Counted from the stretch's first letter, positions 22,076-32,839 are shown. The stretch is DNA of 64,000 bases from Cristatella mucedo (GCA_009760855.2 WPIO01000094.1:1314001-1378000), one strand, 5' to 3'. The notes: generated by a model not told the origin, from the letters alone. A program made the numbers and translations.

Positions 22076-22134
22076 CTAAATGTGTGTTCAGCCGTCACCA
22101 GCTTCCATCCAGTCAGGATACGATCAGCCCTATC

Positions 22135-22415
22135 AGATGACGCTAGCCTCCCTCAGTGTGGTGCGATGCTTTCCTCTCCCTGTGTGGTGCGACGCTTGCC
22201 TCCCTTAGTGCAAGTGCGATGCTTGCCTCTCTCAGTGCGTTGCGATGCTTGCCTCTCCCTGTGTGGTGCGATGCTTGCCTCCCTCAGTGCAGGTGCGATG
22301 CTTGCCTCCCTCAGTGCGTTGCGATGCTTGCTTCTCTCTGTGTGGTGCGATGCTTGCCTCCCTCAGTGCCGTGCGATGCCTACCTACCTCAGTGTGGTGC
22401 GGCTTTTCACCTGCA
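22135..22415 (+). repeat. 26-bp minisatellite with 3-unit higher-order period
   Basis: About ten units of GTGGTGCGATGCTTGCCTCC followed by CTCAGT (26 or 27 bp). Three unit types (starting GTGG, GCAAGT/GCAGGT and GCGTT) recur in the same order, giving a 79-bp higher-order repeat. The open frames through it shift between units. Confidence 0.9.
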
Positions 22416-22489
22416 ATCATTCTTCAATTAAGTGTGCGTCGACGGTAAGAGGCAACTAAATAGATGTTCTGGGGGCCAGGCAAAGAAGA

Positions 22490-23790
22490 AAATAACAAGA
22501 ATAGTAATATATAGCATGCTCAAAAAACTTAATCTTCTACTTAGCACTTAACATTTTCTGTAAATAAAGTGCGATCGAATGGTTAATGGTAGCATGCTCA
22601 ATGTTAACAAGGGTAACATGGTTAGAGGTGGCATTCACAGGGTCAACATGTAAAACGCGGTTACTGGTTGCATGTTCAGTGTCAGCATGCAGAAACACAC
22701 AAAAGGCGAATCACAAAGGCCCTACTAAATGCTTTCATTAATAGCTGTTTTTTAAGCTTTTTTAAAATTTCCTCAAGTCATAAAATGTCGTGACATCAGT
22801 CGGGAGGAGTTCCGGGCGTTGGGTAATATGGCTAAAAGATCGATCTGCAAAGAATATGAGTCCGTACGAGGTGTAGCTAAACGATTTGATTCAGATAAGC
22901 ACGCATGGTTCTGCGCCTAGCCGGGTGGGTGAATGGATCTGATAGGTATCCTGGAGCCAGATACAGAAGGAATATAGAAGTGAGTGACAGAGCGTTGAAG
23001 TTAATGTGCTCCTTGACTAGGAGCCAGGTCAGGTCGACTAGAAGTGTTGTGACGTGGCAACTGTAATGCTCAAGACAGTCATGCCAAGCAGTAGAGTTTT
23101 GCACCAAATGAAAGCGCCTCATTGTACAGGCCGGTAGACCAGCTTGCAGTGAGTTACAGAAGTCAAGACGGGATGCCACAAATTCGTGGACCAATTTAGA
23201 TGTGGTATCCCTGACTAAGCAAGTGCAAATTTTAGCAATGTTATGTAGCTGAAAGTAGCCAGACTTGATTATGGAACTGATGTTGTCGTCTAACTAAAGG
23301 TCACTTTGGAACAGGACACCTATATTTCGTGCAGATTCAACAGGAGATCTGCTGGCAGAGCCGATTGTGAACATTTGGTTTTCCAATTTCTGAATCACAC
23401 TTAGTTCTCCCATATCTAGTAAGTTGCTTGTATCGTCATAAAATTAAAGAAAGCTAGCTTCCAACTATTCGCGGATGCAATTAATACATTCTGCAGCAAA
23501 GGGGTTGAGAGAATTTACGAGCTGGAAGGCGTGGATGCATCGAAGCAGAGGTACAACTGAGTGTCATCTGCATAGAAATGAAAGCCTAGGTTGTGCTTTG
23601 CAATCACATAGGCAAGAGGGCTAGTATAAACTTTAAAAAAAATTGGACCAAGCACAGAGCCTTGAGGTACACTGCAATTTAGGGATTCTTCTTACAATCT
23701 TAGTCTGTACACATGAATTTACGGGACTCTCCCACTGAAATAGAACCTAAACCATTGCAATGCTGTGCCAGCAATGCCAAGGCTAAATCA
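22490..23790 (-). mobile_element. L2-B LINE with RT motif C, degraded
   Basis: On minus: RT motif B remnant ([12 protein letters not shown]), then [12 protein letters not shown] near 23585-23550. The C-terminal part follows (LDFCNSLQAGLPACTMRRF) near 23160, then 3' UTR and tail at about 22490-22560. Frames are interrupted. Together with 16001 and 31409 it is one of three copies reaching the RT active site. Confidence 0.88.
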
Positions 23791-23867
23791 AAATACATGT
23801 CGCTTACGTTTGAGGCGGACAGTCTGATGAGCTGGGTCCCAGAGTGCTTAGTCCCAGAGTTCCACAG

Positions 23868-24229
23868 TCTGTCGTGATTCCCTGAGGCCCGTGGTGCTAG
23901 AATTAGCTGAGCAATCAATTAGATGCCGTCAGGCTGGAGGAGAGGCGGCTGCTGCATCCGGCCCTGTCCTTCGTCGGACACAAACAGCTGCAATGCATTT
24001 GAGTTTGATGGTCAATTCTTTACTTGACTTTTCCTACGATGTTCAACCGACATCGCTATGTTTAGCGGGAAAGCCGAATTCAGTTTTGGAATGTGCTGCC
24101 GTTCGGGGCCCACTACTGGCAAGCACTGCTCTTAAAGCGATTTTCTCCGAAGTAGATTCTAGGAGACCTGCCTACCTTTTCCTAGAAAAATGCAGCCCGC
24201 CTCTTCTTAGAAAATTGTGGGAAGCTTGA
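23868..24229 (+). CDS. candidate terminal coding exon, unrecognised
   Basis: Plus-strand frame of about 120 codons ending in TGA at 24229, after a possible acceptor TTCCACAG. The stretch MHLSLMVNSLLDFSYDV then LCLAGKPNSVLECAAVRGP and RRPAYLFLEKCSPPLLRKL reads like a real protein. No family recognised, no upstream exon identified. Chance is less likely here than for the shorter candidates because of the length. Confidence 0.4.
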
Positions 24230-24234
24230 AGGAG

Positions 24235-25025
24235 CAGTTTAGCTAAGTGCACTTTCTAGGAATCTCTTTCTAGGTCAAGATCAATCTATTAGTGATTGCG
24301 TACTGACCTGTCTAGGTTCCGACTTGCTGTTTCAAAAGGGCTCGATGTGCGCACAGTCATTATTTGCTTGCTGAAGAACCAGATCTCATGCACAGGGACC
24401 TACGAGCAATCCCATTTTAAAGATATATGGCAATTTGGAATATATACTTATTACTGCAGCACGAATAGTATTAGTAATCATAGTTGGTTTGCATTCCTTC
24501 CTAGGAGAACCATGTGTCATCTCAGAAGCCAAACAACTCGCTGCAGCAGAATAAATAGTCGTGATTATTGACATGAACAACGCTATTCTTAGGCAGATAT
24601 GTATAAATATACCATTATCCTGCTTTAACCAGCACGCAAAAGCCCAAAAGAAACCTCAAGAGGAATGCTTTCACTAGTAGGAGCTACCTGCAGGGAAATA
24701 CACTTAATCATGGACAGACAAGTACATATAGCACACAATGGAACGAAAAAGATGATTGTATTGGGGCAAAAAAATCTGAGTAGAACAGATAAGTCTTTAG
24801 CTGAGACTTAAGTGATACAAAGTCTTTGCACTTGGTAATAGAAGCCTACAGCAAGAGTTTCAGAACTTTGGTGCATATCAACTGAAGACCACACGATCAA
24901 AAGATTTTGGTTTGTTAGGAAATACTGGTAGCCGAGGAAATGAAGCTGCGAGAGATCAGACATAGTTATAATTTTATTGAACAACTGCACAGACCATTTA
25001 ATTTTTATTTGGGATATGATATGTA
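24235..25025. other. no feature recognised
   Basis: AT-rich sequence with no supported exon. Part of 24780-24970 may be a very old L2 piece, but I cannot show it. Confidence 0.4.
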
Positions 25026-25029
25026 ATAA

Positions 25030-25138
25030 TAATAGTACATCCTGATTGTGTTTCCTTTGCAGAAAATGTAAAGCCCCTAGACATAGATTGAGCTTTCCGA
25101 GGGCACTTGATCAAGTGTGTTATTTTTATTTTTATTTG
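25030..25138 (+). mobile_element. L2-B 3' end fragment
   Basis: TTTGCAGAAAATGTAAAGCC, then GATTGAGCTTTCCGAGGGCA and a TTATTTTTATT tail. It meets a minus-strand L2-B tail to tail at about 25138. Confidence 0.8.
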
Positions 25139-25154
25139 TATGGCACCTTCAGGG

Positions 25155-25214
<60 letters not shown>

Positions 25215-25560
25215 GGCACTTTAGAGATGCTGCATATACAAAATTATTAAATATTTTGTGGTAACAAACGCAAGCAGCAGGCACAGTGTAAGCAGGTGCA
25301 TGCATGCGAAGGACGAATCACAAAGACCCACCAAATGCTGTAATAAAATAAGGTGAATTGTAAGCTCTTTTTATAAAATTTGTCATGTTAGGAGACCTTA
25401 TGACGTGCGTCAGTAGTACGTTCCAGGCTTTGGGAGCGTAGGAACTAAAGGCATGGCTTCCAATGGTTTTGAGGTTCGTATGTAAGGTATAGATGAAGCT
25501 AAGTATTTGTACTAGGCTATGCGACCGTCTTCGCATTGCATTTGTTGAATTGACTAAATC
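25139..25560 (-). mobile_element. L2-B LINE fragment, tail holds a CT array
   Basis: On minus: ORF end (AFSSYAPKAWNVLLTHV), 3' UTR, then CTAGAGAGAGAG...ATTCCCTGAAGG. The usual CTAGAAAGAGATTGAG of the tail is replaced by a long GA run (see 25157-25213). Confidence 0.85.
25157..25213 (+). repeat. (CT)n microsatellite inside L2-B tail
   Basis: About 57 bp of CT between GGGAAT and AGGCACTTTA. These flanks are the two sides of the L2-B tail motif AATCTCTCTCTAGGCGC, so the array occupies that short CT stretch. Confidence 0.9.
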
Positions 25561-25564
25561 TCTG

Positions 25565-26190
25565 AATACGGCAACCGTGCTCAGTCACGTGAGCTTATTA
25601 ATGGAAGCCAAAAGTAGTGACTCTAATAGTGCTGATAGCAGTGAAATCGATAGGGCTGATGGTTGAGGTCAGTATATTCAGTCATAAATTCTTTCAATAA
25701 CTTTGAGAGGCACCTTGTGCTCAGTCACAGAGCATGGCAGTCTGCTGAAATTAATCAGCCAATAAATTGCTTTATTACCTCCAAAGAGAGATTTCAGCAC
25801 TACCGGACAATCTTCGGCGGATTCACCGTGAGATTTGAGAAGCGTATTTTTCACCTAGTAATTATTGAGTAAAAAGAGGTCAGGCCTGCCAGCAACAGAC
25901 CTGATCACTCTGGAAAGTTATACGTATCAGCTCAACGTCAGCTCTATCTAAGTGTGGCGACGCCATGTGAGCGTACAGAAGGCGTCAATTTGGGTTAGAA
26001 GTTTCAATGAGCTACATAATTCAAAGCTATAAAACACAGCACCAAGGAGTGGTCGACATGTTGCTATAACGTGTTCAGTTCAGCAAAGCATACGACAGGT
26101 AGTACATAATGGATTTCCTTACCTTAGTCGACAGTCTCTGTTACCTTAAAAGATCGCTGCTGTTGGCTACCGCAGTGGACTGGTAAAGTC
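25565..26190. other. no feature recognised
   Basis: No supported exon or repeat; low-complexity AT-rich sequence with scattered short frames. Confidence 0.45.
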
Positions 26191-26194
26191 TCTC

Positions 26195-27190
26195 CTTTCT
26201 TGCTTTTTCAGGGCCTTTCGGCAGCATTTGATCGCATTAATCACCAAGCACTTCTCGAACGCCTCACACATCACATAGGCGTCACTGCCGCTACACTGCA
26301 AAGCAATGGCTCAGGTTCTATCTTCTTGGCAGACTTCAGAATATCAATATCAAAGGTCAAAAAACATCTGGCAGACTTCAGAATATCAATATCAAAGGTC
26401 AACAAACATATGAGAAGCCTGCGAAATTCGGGCTATAGGTGTTCTGTTCCAAAGTGAGCTTTCAAGTGCATAGCATTGAAGACGTTGTGCCTGCTTCGGC
26501 ATGGGTGTCAAGTTGGTCCGTGCACTTGTGACATCTCGTCTCTATTCATTAAGTTACGATTTGCAGGTCTTCCAGCCCGTGCAGCGAGACACTTGCCGTT
26601 TGTGAAAAACTCAGCATCTAAGCTTGTCCGTCGTGATTATAAAAATTGTCACGCGACACTACTTCTAACCAACCTGCACTGGCTCCCCATTTAGCGGCAC
26701 GCCAACTTGAAGGTTTCCTCACACACTTTGAGGTCCCCTCGTTCTCTCGCTCCAGCCTAAATATCCGAACTACTTTGAAATCGTGCATCGTACCACTCCC
26801 TCTTGTGACTCAAGCCGTTTGGATGTGCCTTGAACTAATCTCAAATCCTGTGGAGACAGGGAATTTAGCTCGTGTGTCTCAAAGCCTGAAGTTCACCCCC
26901 GACAGACGTCCCGACATCTCCTGGCTTGACTACATTTGAAAAGAAGTTGAAAACTCGCAGCTCATAACAGAATTTGCTAGGTCCGTATAAATAATTCATT
27001 TCGCTCTTATGCAAGCTGATGGCGTGGATGTTATGACTAACCATAGTGACATGCTTCCTTTGGAGCATATATAAATTACCTAGAGAGAGACGTAGTTCTC
27101 TTTAATTGGTGCATAGTTAAATCCCTGCAGAGATATTTTTTCACTGAAGGTTTATGCAGTTTTCTTATTACTATTATTAATATTACATTA
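26195..27190 (+). mobile_element. old L2-B LINE copy with internal deletions
   Basis: RT motif A remnant (GLSAAFDRINHQALLERL) at 26215 is followed after a deletion by later parts (FAGLPARAARHLPFVKNSA, HWLPI) and a worn 3' end to about 27180. RT motifs B and C are gone. Contains an exact-looking 42-bp duplication. Confidence 0.8.
26327..26410 (+). repeat. two-copy 42-bp tandem duplication
   Basis: TGGCAGACTTCAGAATATCA followed by ATATCAAAGGTCAA occurs at 26327 and again at 26369 with almost no change. A recent slip or repair duplication within an older L2. Confidence 0.9.
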
Positions 27191-27445
27191 TTGAATCATG
27201 ATCAAAAACTTGGATGAGGGTCTGCACTATCTGCCTTGGCTTAGATCTACGACGCAATACTGTGACAAGCTGGCACCACATGTCCCGGCCTAGGTCGTCT
27301 TCAGGTCAAGCTCCTTTTAAGTACGACCGACGATAGACATAATGAACCAGCCCTCCATACCGCTAATGAGACCGAAATTACTTGTACATTCAATGAGTAT
27401 TTACTCTCATGCTCCAGATTGGTTTTCTTATTAGCATTAGTCGAC

Positions 27446-27512
27446 TATTAACACCCACATGGTCTTTATGACTTTGTGGAGTTACAGACGGAGATACATA
27501 CATAGCGGCAGA
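27446..27512 (+). mobile_element. L2-A 3' tail fragment
   Basis: AACACCCACATGGTCTTTAT, then GGAGTTACAGACGGAGATAC and ATACAT. Only the last part of the element. Confidence 0.75.
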
Positions 27513-27535
27513 AAATGAAACTACGACCACGTCAC

Positions 27536-27657
27536 CCTGGCTAGTTTTGGTACCGGTATAGCGACTACAATTTGTTCAGAATCTACATCCATAGCATAGG
27601 GCTGAGGGCTGAAAATCCAGAACGCCTCCTGCAGCACAGCGTCTACAGCACGCCGTT
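27536..27657 (-). CDS. candidate coding exon, unrecognised
   Basis: Minus-strand exon after acceptor CACATTTTCAACAG, about 40 codons (RRAVDAVLQEAF then WIFSPQPYAMDVDSEQIVV), to a weak donor CCAGG|GTGACG. Protein-like, no family recognised. Confidence 0.28.
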
Positions 27658-27869
27658 CTGTTGAAAATGTGAAGAACTGCCATAGTATTAGATCGAGTTG
27701 CATGCATACGACATCCGGCAGTCTCCTGGCAGTCTTTCGCTGTCTATCCTAACAACGGCTCACCGATCTTCGGACTGCTGCCAACAAGCCTGCTCTAGTC
27801 GCGTCCTCTACCTATGTGACGGCTGGGTGTGAATCCGTGTGTAAATATGCTGCTCGCTGGCTTAAAGCC

Positions 27870-28022
27870 TCCAGCTGCAGAGTCATAATCTTTTTCTTGC
27901 GTCTCTCCTTCACTTCTCTGCTTTCCCTCTCATGCTTCCTTTGCAGCAAATGTAAAGCGGCTAGAAAGAGATTGAGTTTTCTGAAGGCGCTTTATCAAGT
28001 GCATTATTACTATTATTATTAT
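27870..28022 (+). mobile_element. L2-B 3' end with divergent upstream sequence
   Basis: GAGTCATAATCTTTTTCTTG precedes CAGCAAATGTAAAGCGGCTA and (ATT)n. The upstream sequence is not the usual L2-B UTR; it recurs at 28303 and 39810. First unit of a local duplication of about 427 bp. Confidence 0.8.
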
Positions 28023-28302
28023 GGCCCCACTACCATAAGCCATTGTGAGCTCCTATAGAAATGTGTGTTTTCGTAGAACCAAGATCCGTGCTGGATCCTG
28101 GTGTCAGCCGAGTGAGGGATGAGCTACCTGTTAGCACTGCTTGCCCAGCTGTGCACTCTATTCTGCACCAGCTTCCAGCTGCTTCCAGCAGCTTCCAGCT
28201 GCTTCCAGCAGCTTCCAGCTGCTTCCAGCTGCTTCCACCAGCTTCCAGCAGCTTCCAGCAGCTTCCAGCTGCTTCCAGCAGCTTCCAGCAGCTTCCAGCT
28301 GC
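28023..28302 (+). repeat. duplicated block, copy 1 (also at 39357 and 39679)
   Basis: Begins GGCCCCACTACCATAAGCCA and continues CCGTGCTGGATCCTGGTGTC and TTGCCCAGCTGTGCACTCTA into a 10-bp minisatellite. Nearly the same sequence lies at 39357-39830, where an L2-B insertion splits it. Confidence 0.85.
28168..28302 (+). repeat. 10-bp minisatellite (GCTTCCAGCA/T)n
   Basis: About 13 units of GCTTCCAGCT or GCTTCCAGCA between TTCTGCACCA and TGCTGAGTCA. The related block near 39790 has only about two units, one in inverted form, so the array is variable. Confidence 0.92.
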
Positions 28303-28445
28303 TGAGTCATAATCTTTTTCTTGCGTCTCTTCTTCACTTCTCTGCTTTCCTTCTTATGCTTCCTTTGCAGCAAATGTAAAGTGCTTAGAAAGAGATTGAG
28401 TTCTCTGAGGGTGCTATATCAAATTTACCATTAATATCGTTGTTA
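28303..28445 (+). mobile_element. L2-B 3' end, second unit of the duplication
   Basis: Repeats GAGTCATAATCTTTTTCTTG and CAGCAAATGTAAAGTGCTTA found at 27876, but the tail is ATTAATATCGTTGTTATT. Confidence 0.8.
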
Positions 28446-28605
28446 TTGCCCTCGAGCTCAAAGTGATGGGTCGAGCTCGATGGTCACCTGGTCAACGTCA
28501 CTGGGTGTTGAACTGCAGTCTTTATAAAAAAAAACTGTCTCTATCCTCGAGCATTACTTGGCATTTTTCCCGTAGGACAATCTAATACCCTTGCGCTTTC
28601 TACAG

Positions 28606-28820
28606 TGTTATTTGAGCGTATGGCTTCCAAGCGTCTTCTGCTCACTGAGGATAGCTGGAAGTCAACAGCAAGATATAATACAGCTGATCTTTTCATGATG
28701 ATTGCATCGCTTTGTCCCGCCATGAAAGGCTTATTAACGTATGAAATTAATCCTGGCGGAGCTGGTGCTTTAAAGCAAAGCACGGCTAATGAGGCAGGCC
28801 TGCAGCCTCCTTACAAGCAG
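28606..28820 (+). CDS. candidate internal coding exon, unrecognised
   Basis: A 215-bp exon with a very good acceptor (CCTTGCGCTTTCTACAG) and donor (TACAAGCAG|GTATGC). It is open in one frame: two bases complete a split codon (phase 1 in), then 71 codons, phase 0 out. The peptide runs LFERMASKRLLLTEDSWKST then ARYNTADLFMMIASLCPAMK and GLLTYEINPGGAGALKQST. Splice quality, length and composition all support a real exon on the plus strand. I do not recognise the family, and no partner exon was found. Confidence 0.5.
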
Positions 28821-28894
28821 GTATGCCGGCTGTAGCAGAGCTATATTGTTGCAATAAAGGGCTGCAAGAAAGCTCATCAATCGTTAAAAAAGCC

Positions 28895-29010
28895 CGTGTA
28901 CATGTACATGCACACATACACACACATATATATATATATATATATATGTACATATATATTTATATCTATATATATATATGTTTGTGTGTTTGTGTGTGTG
29001 TGTGTGTGTT
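28895..29010 (+). repeat. compound AT / GT microsatellite
   Basis: ACACATAC, then (AT)n with GTACAT and TTTATATC breaks, then GTTTGTGTGTTT and (GT)n. Confidence 0.9.
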
Positions 29011-29447
29011 ATGAATAGAATACAATAATTAATGAATAAGGAGAGAGAGAGTAGAGGAGGCCAATTCGCAATTGTCATCCAGCAGGCACGGCAATGAATT
29101 GATCGAGTCCCTAATCATTCTATCTTACCTGCAATTCGTTCTATCCTGACTGAATATTTACTTCTGAAGAACTAAGAGAAAGGCTTTGCTAAGTCATTAA
29201 TGGGATCGGTGGGCTGTACGCTTGCTACGGAATGGTTTAAAATTGATTGATACCGGAGAAAAACCTTCTCATTTTTAATCTGTGATTCCAAATACTTCTG
29301 TATACAATTTGACTTCAATTTTGCTGAAGCAGATTGGTATGACACGCATTAATTTTCAAATGCCGAGCGGTTGCTGGCCAGTCCCGAGTTAGTGCTGGTC
29401 TGAGATTGTGCTCAGTACTCTCAATTATAGTGACTGTGGCAGAAAGG

Positions 29448-29579
29448 TCACGCGAGACCTAAAAAAGATTGCGTTCCTGATGGGTCTCCAAAGCGGTAAT
29501 CGTGAGGTTTCCCGGTTTCGTTGCCGATGGAAGCGACATCGGGTACATTAAGCTGCACTATTTCAAAAGGACAGGCCAT
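29448..29579 (-). CDS. small candidate ORF or first exon
   Basis: Minus-strand ATG at 29579 in a strong context (acaATGG) opens 43 codons (MACPFEIVQLNVPDVASIGN...) to TGA. No splice donor is clear and no homologue recognised. Short enough for chance. Confidence 0.22.
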   Translation of the reverse strand: MACPFEIVQLNVPDVASIGNETGKPHDYRFGDPSGTQSFLGLA

Positions 29580-29964
29580 TGTTTACCAAGGTCTCTGTAT
29601 GAAGGAGTACAACCAACTACGAGCTGCTGATAAACCCTCGGCAGGTGTGGACGCCTCCACTTCACACCAAGTTAATACCTAGATAATCAGTTGGTCGAGG
29701 CTCTACACAATTAGTGAGACACTTTCAAGTACCTTTTAAGACTTCTTTCCACAGCTTTTGGTGGCAAACGTTAATATTAACATGTTCATCTGACAATCTT
29801 ATTTTGTTTAAATATCTGCATGTGAGGCGGCTAAATGGGCTGATCCTTAGCATTCCGTTTTTCATGGTCAGTAGCGACTTTCGGGTGCGTCCAAACATTT
29901 AAAATGAAATTGGAAGCCCGGAAACAACTTGTAATCACCGGCACTGCATTTCAGTCTCCTAAAA

Positions 29965-30270
29965 TTGAAAAAACTCTCTGTTACTGAAGCGGCTTTTAAA
30001 TAGGTCAGATTATTTATCGCAGCATTTAGTGCTTCCTTGTGATTCGCCTTATGTGTGCTTATGCGTGCTGACACTGTGCATGCTGCCACTAACCACATTT
30101 CCATGCTGACCCTGTGCATGTCACCTCTTATCATGTTATGCTTAATTTCATTAACCATGCTACTAACAACCATTCAATAGGGCTTTCTTTGCAGCAAATT
30201 TGAAGTGCCTAGAGAGATATTGCGTTCTCTGAGGGCGCTATACAAATATGTTATTATAATTACTATCAAA
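29965..30270 (+). mobile_element. L2-B 3' UTR and tail
   Basis: GCATTTAGTGCTTCCTTGTG, CTGACACTGTGCATGCTGCC, then GCAGCAAATTTGAAGTGCCT and a TTATTATAATTACTATC tail. Confidence 0.85.
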
Positions 30271-30435
30271 GTGCTTGAGATAATTGGAAAGTACTGAATC
30301 ATCAGAATAAGAACCATCAGCGACATCAAATCTGGCTAAGACCTTTTGAATAAAGCTTGACTTGTGACGGTTGGAGTTGAGATTGGGCTTAGAATTCGCT
30401 AGTTGCGTGCTGTTACCCATGCTTTCTTCTTTTGC

Positions 30436-30580
30436 CAAGCCGGTTTGATCCAGCGGTTAAGGTGCTCGCCCCGACCAAGGTCTCTGGCTGAGATCTTGAG
30501 CTCGAGCCCCGAGGCATATGTGAAGCACCTGAATAGAGATTAAGTTCACTTGGGGTGCTATGCAAATGAATTATGTATGT
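30436..30580 (+). mobile_element. SINE-1 copy, well preserved
   Basis: CCGGTTTGATCCAGCGGTTA, then AAGGTGCTCGCCCCGACCAA, B box GAGCTCGAGCCC, body GGCATATGTGAAGCACCTGA and tail ATGCAAATGAATTATG. Confidence 0.88.
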
Positions 30581-31000
30581 GCCTCCGTGTTGCTTTTTTG
30601 CGTTCTGCTCTCCGTTAGGGACACAGAGACGTATTAATACGTGGATGTTCTTGACTGCTGTCGTTCTATCTCTTATATTCGCCGTACCAGCTTGTTTCGG
30701 TGCAGCTTCTGCTACTCTTTGACAGCGAGTCGGAGCGCTCGCTCCGCGGGAAGCATCAGTGCAAACGGCCTTCAAGTCATGACCTGCTACAGCGAGCCCA
30801 CAATACTCAGGTGTCCAAACGTTATAGCGAATCCTTGTCCACGACGTTTCTTGTGCCTGCTTGCTGCAGCTTCCGAGTAAGTCTGCGTTATATTACTTGT
30901 TTCTTCTGCAGCGCGGTACTTGCTTATCACTCGGTAATATTTCAAGCATATATTGCTATGACCATCGCGAAATTTGAGAGGTGAGAGAGTGGTGGTGTTA
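30581..31000. other. no feature recognised
   Basis: Open frames at 30641-30984 (plus) and 30413-30775 (minus) overlap and lack splice support. Confidence 0.4.
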
Positions 31001-31004
31001 AAGT

Positions 31005-31165
31005 AAAGGTCGGCTGATCAAGCAGCCTCCCTTAGAAAGGGCAGAAGAAGAGCCTTGGCGGCAGTCGCCAGCAGTACAGGACTGCACGCGGCAGTATTCA
31101 AACCCGCGACCTCGGCCCTACAATGCGAGCACCTTTTCCTCCGGCTAAGATCCGCATATTGCGCT
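31005..31165 (-). mobile_element. SINE-2-like copy, diverged
   Basis: On minus: GGAAAAGGTGCTCGCATTGT, GAGGTCGCGGGTTTGAATAC (B box), then GACTGCCGCCAAGGCTCTTC in the body position. Diverged from the main SINE-2 copies. Confidence 0.6.
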
Positions 31166-31408
31166 ATTAGACCAATATATGTGCCTGCCTGCAGAGTGTA
31201 TAGATGACATTTACACTATCAGTGAAATTTTTTTTAATTTTCGTTGTGATTTTTGACGGTCTGCCCGTGCCTGTATTGTCTAAAGGCTGTCGTAGCAGTT
31301 AGTGCTCATTTAATTACGGTGTTTTTGCGCTCACGTGTAACTTTGCAATCCGCTGGCCCCTTCTCTACCTGTCTGTTCCTTAGTAGCCGTAGAGTATGTA
31401 GTAATATT

Positions 31409-32835
31409 CAAGAGGCAGCACTCTACCGAAACTGCTCTCCTCCGTGTTAACAATCACATTCTACGTGGCAACGACGACGGGAATGTCACTGCCCTAGCTC
31501 TGCTAGATCTGTCTGCTGCCTTCGACACCACTGATCACGAAGTTCTGCTTGAACGACTGAGAACAACGATCGATCTGGCAGACGAAGCACTGGCGTGGTT
31601 TAAATCATACTTGTCTGATCGTGTTTAATCCGTGTCGTGTGGGGGTCAGGTCTCAGACATGAGAAGGGTCACCTGCAGAGTCCCTCAAGGGTCTGTACTC
31701 GGTCCCTTGCTGTTCTCCATTTATACACAACCTCTGGGAAAAGTGATTGAGGCCCATGGAATAGGATATCACTTCTATGCTGACGATACTCTTGTATTTG
31801 TCATTTAAACCGTCGGAATCTGATGCAGCAACTGAGAAACTGAATGCTTGCCTTGCCGATATTCGATCCTGGATGTCGGAAAACTTCCTGAAATTAAATG
31901 ACGATAAAACCGAACTGCTTCTCATAGGACACCCTAAGCGTGTGTCTGGATTAAAAGGCTTTGCTGTTCTAATAGGCGATGCTATTGTGCGACCTTCACC
32001 ACGTGCTCGTAATCTAGGTGTCGTGTTCGACAGCTGCCTCAATTTCAAAAGCTTCATTCAGAAGACTGCCTCTACAGCTAGCCATCACATCCGATCCCTA
32101 TCCAAGATTAGAAGCTGTCTCCCACAGTGGCTTGTAAAAAATTTAACCAGCTCTTTAGTTCTGTCTCGGCTTGATTATTGTAATTCCCATTTGGCTGGGC
32201 TACCAAAGAAAGCTATAATGCCACTACAGCGGACTATGAATATGGCTGCAAGGCTGGTCTTCAAGTCCCAGCGGTTTGAGCATGTGTCACCTTTGCTGGA
32301 AGAGCTAGGATGGTTGCCGGTTGAGCAAAGGATACGGAGCAAAGTTCTTACGCTGACCCACAAGGCCCGCCACGGCTTGGCTCCATCGTACCTAGCTGAA
32401 CTGCTACATCAGTTTCAGCCTGTTCGCGCCCTCAGGTCCTGTGTGGACAATAAATTTGCTGTCCCATTCCTCAGCTTAAAGACAGTTGGCGACAGAAGCT
32501 TTAGCTCTGCAGGTCCTAGACTGTGGAACTTGCTTCCACAATTCTTACGCAACGACATCTACTCTCCAACTGCCGACTATGGCACACCTTTTTCAGCGGT
32601 CCTGAACTGCTACTTCTATGCTACTCACTACCTCAACTGCTCTCCTAACTCTGCTATGCTTCCCACTTTCTCTTTGTTGTGTGAGACGAAGACTGTTGGC
32701 TACCGAATTCGTACCGAAAGCCACTTAGGCTGTGAGTGCGCTATACAAAACTCTCCTGCGTAACACCCACATGGTAGTTATGACTTTGTGGAATTACTGA
32801 CGGAGATACATTACATTACATTACATTACATATAA
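31409..32835 (+). mobile_element. L2-A LINE with long intact C-terminal ORF
   Basis: Starts within RT (TTCAAGAGGCAGCACTCTAC), with motif A (LDLSAAFDTTDHE), motif B ([12 protein letters not shown]) and motif C, FYADDT, at about 31771-31790. Single stops fall at about 31626 (TAA) and 31806 (TAA). From 31777 a frame of 328 codons runs to the ORF end (LGWLPVEQRIRSKVLTLTHK ... CAIQNSPA). The 3' UTR ends in (TTACA)n at 32812-32835. Very like the copy at 16001; the small number of differences suggests recent activity. Confidence 0.93.
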
Positions 32836-32839
32836 TGCA

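Noticed and set aside
22064-22459. 131-codon Cys-rich frame, and a CRISPR-like look
   Set aside because: The repeated CLPPSV/VRCDACL peptides come from the 26-bp minisatellite, whose 79-bp period changes frame. Units are contiguous, with no spacers.
30436-30510. tRNA gene
   Set aside because: tRNA-like A and B boxes are part of SINE-1; the arms do not fold as a tRNA and the body continues into an L2-like tail.
31777-32763. 328-codon frame as a host gene
   Set aside because: It is the C-terminal part of an L2 LINE: it follows FYADDT, has the family's HVSPLLEELGWLPVEQR-type sequence, and recurs on minus at 16063-17056.
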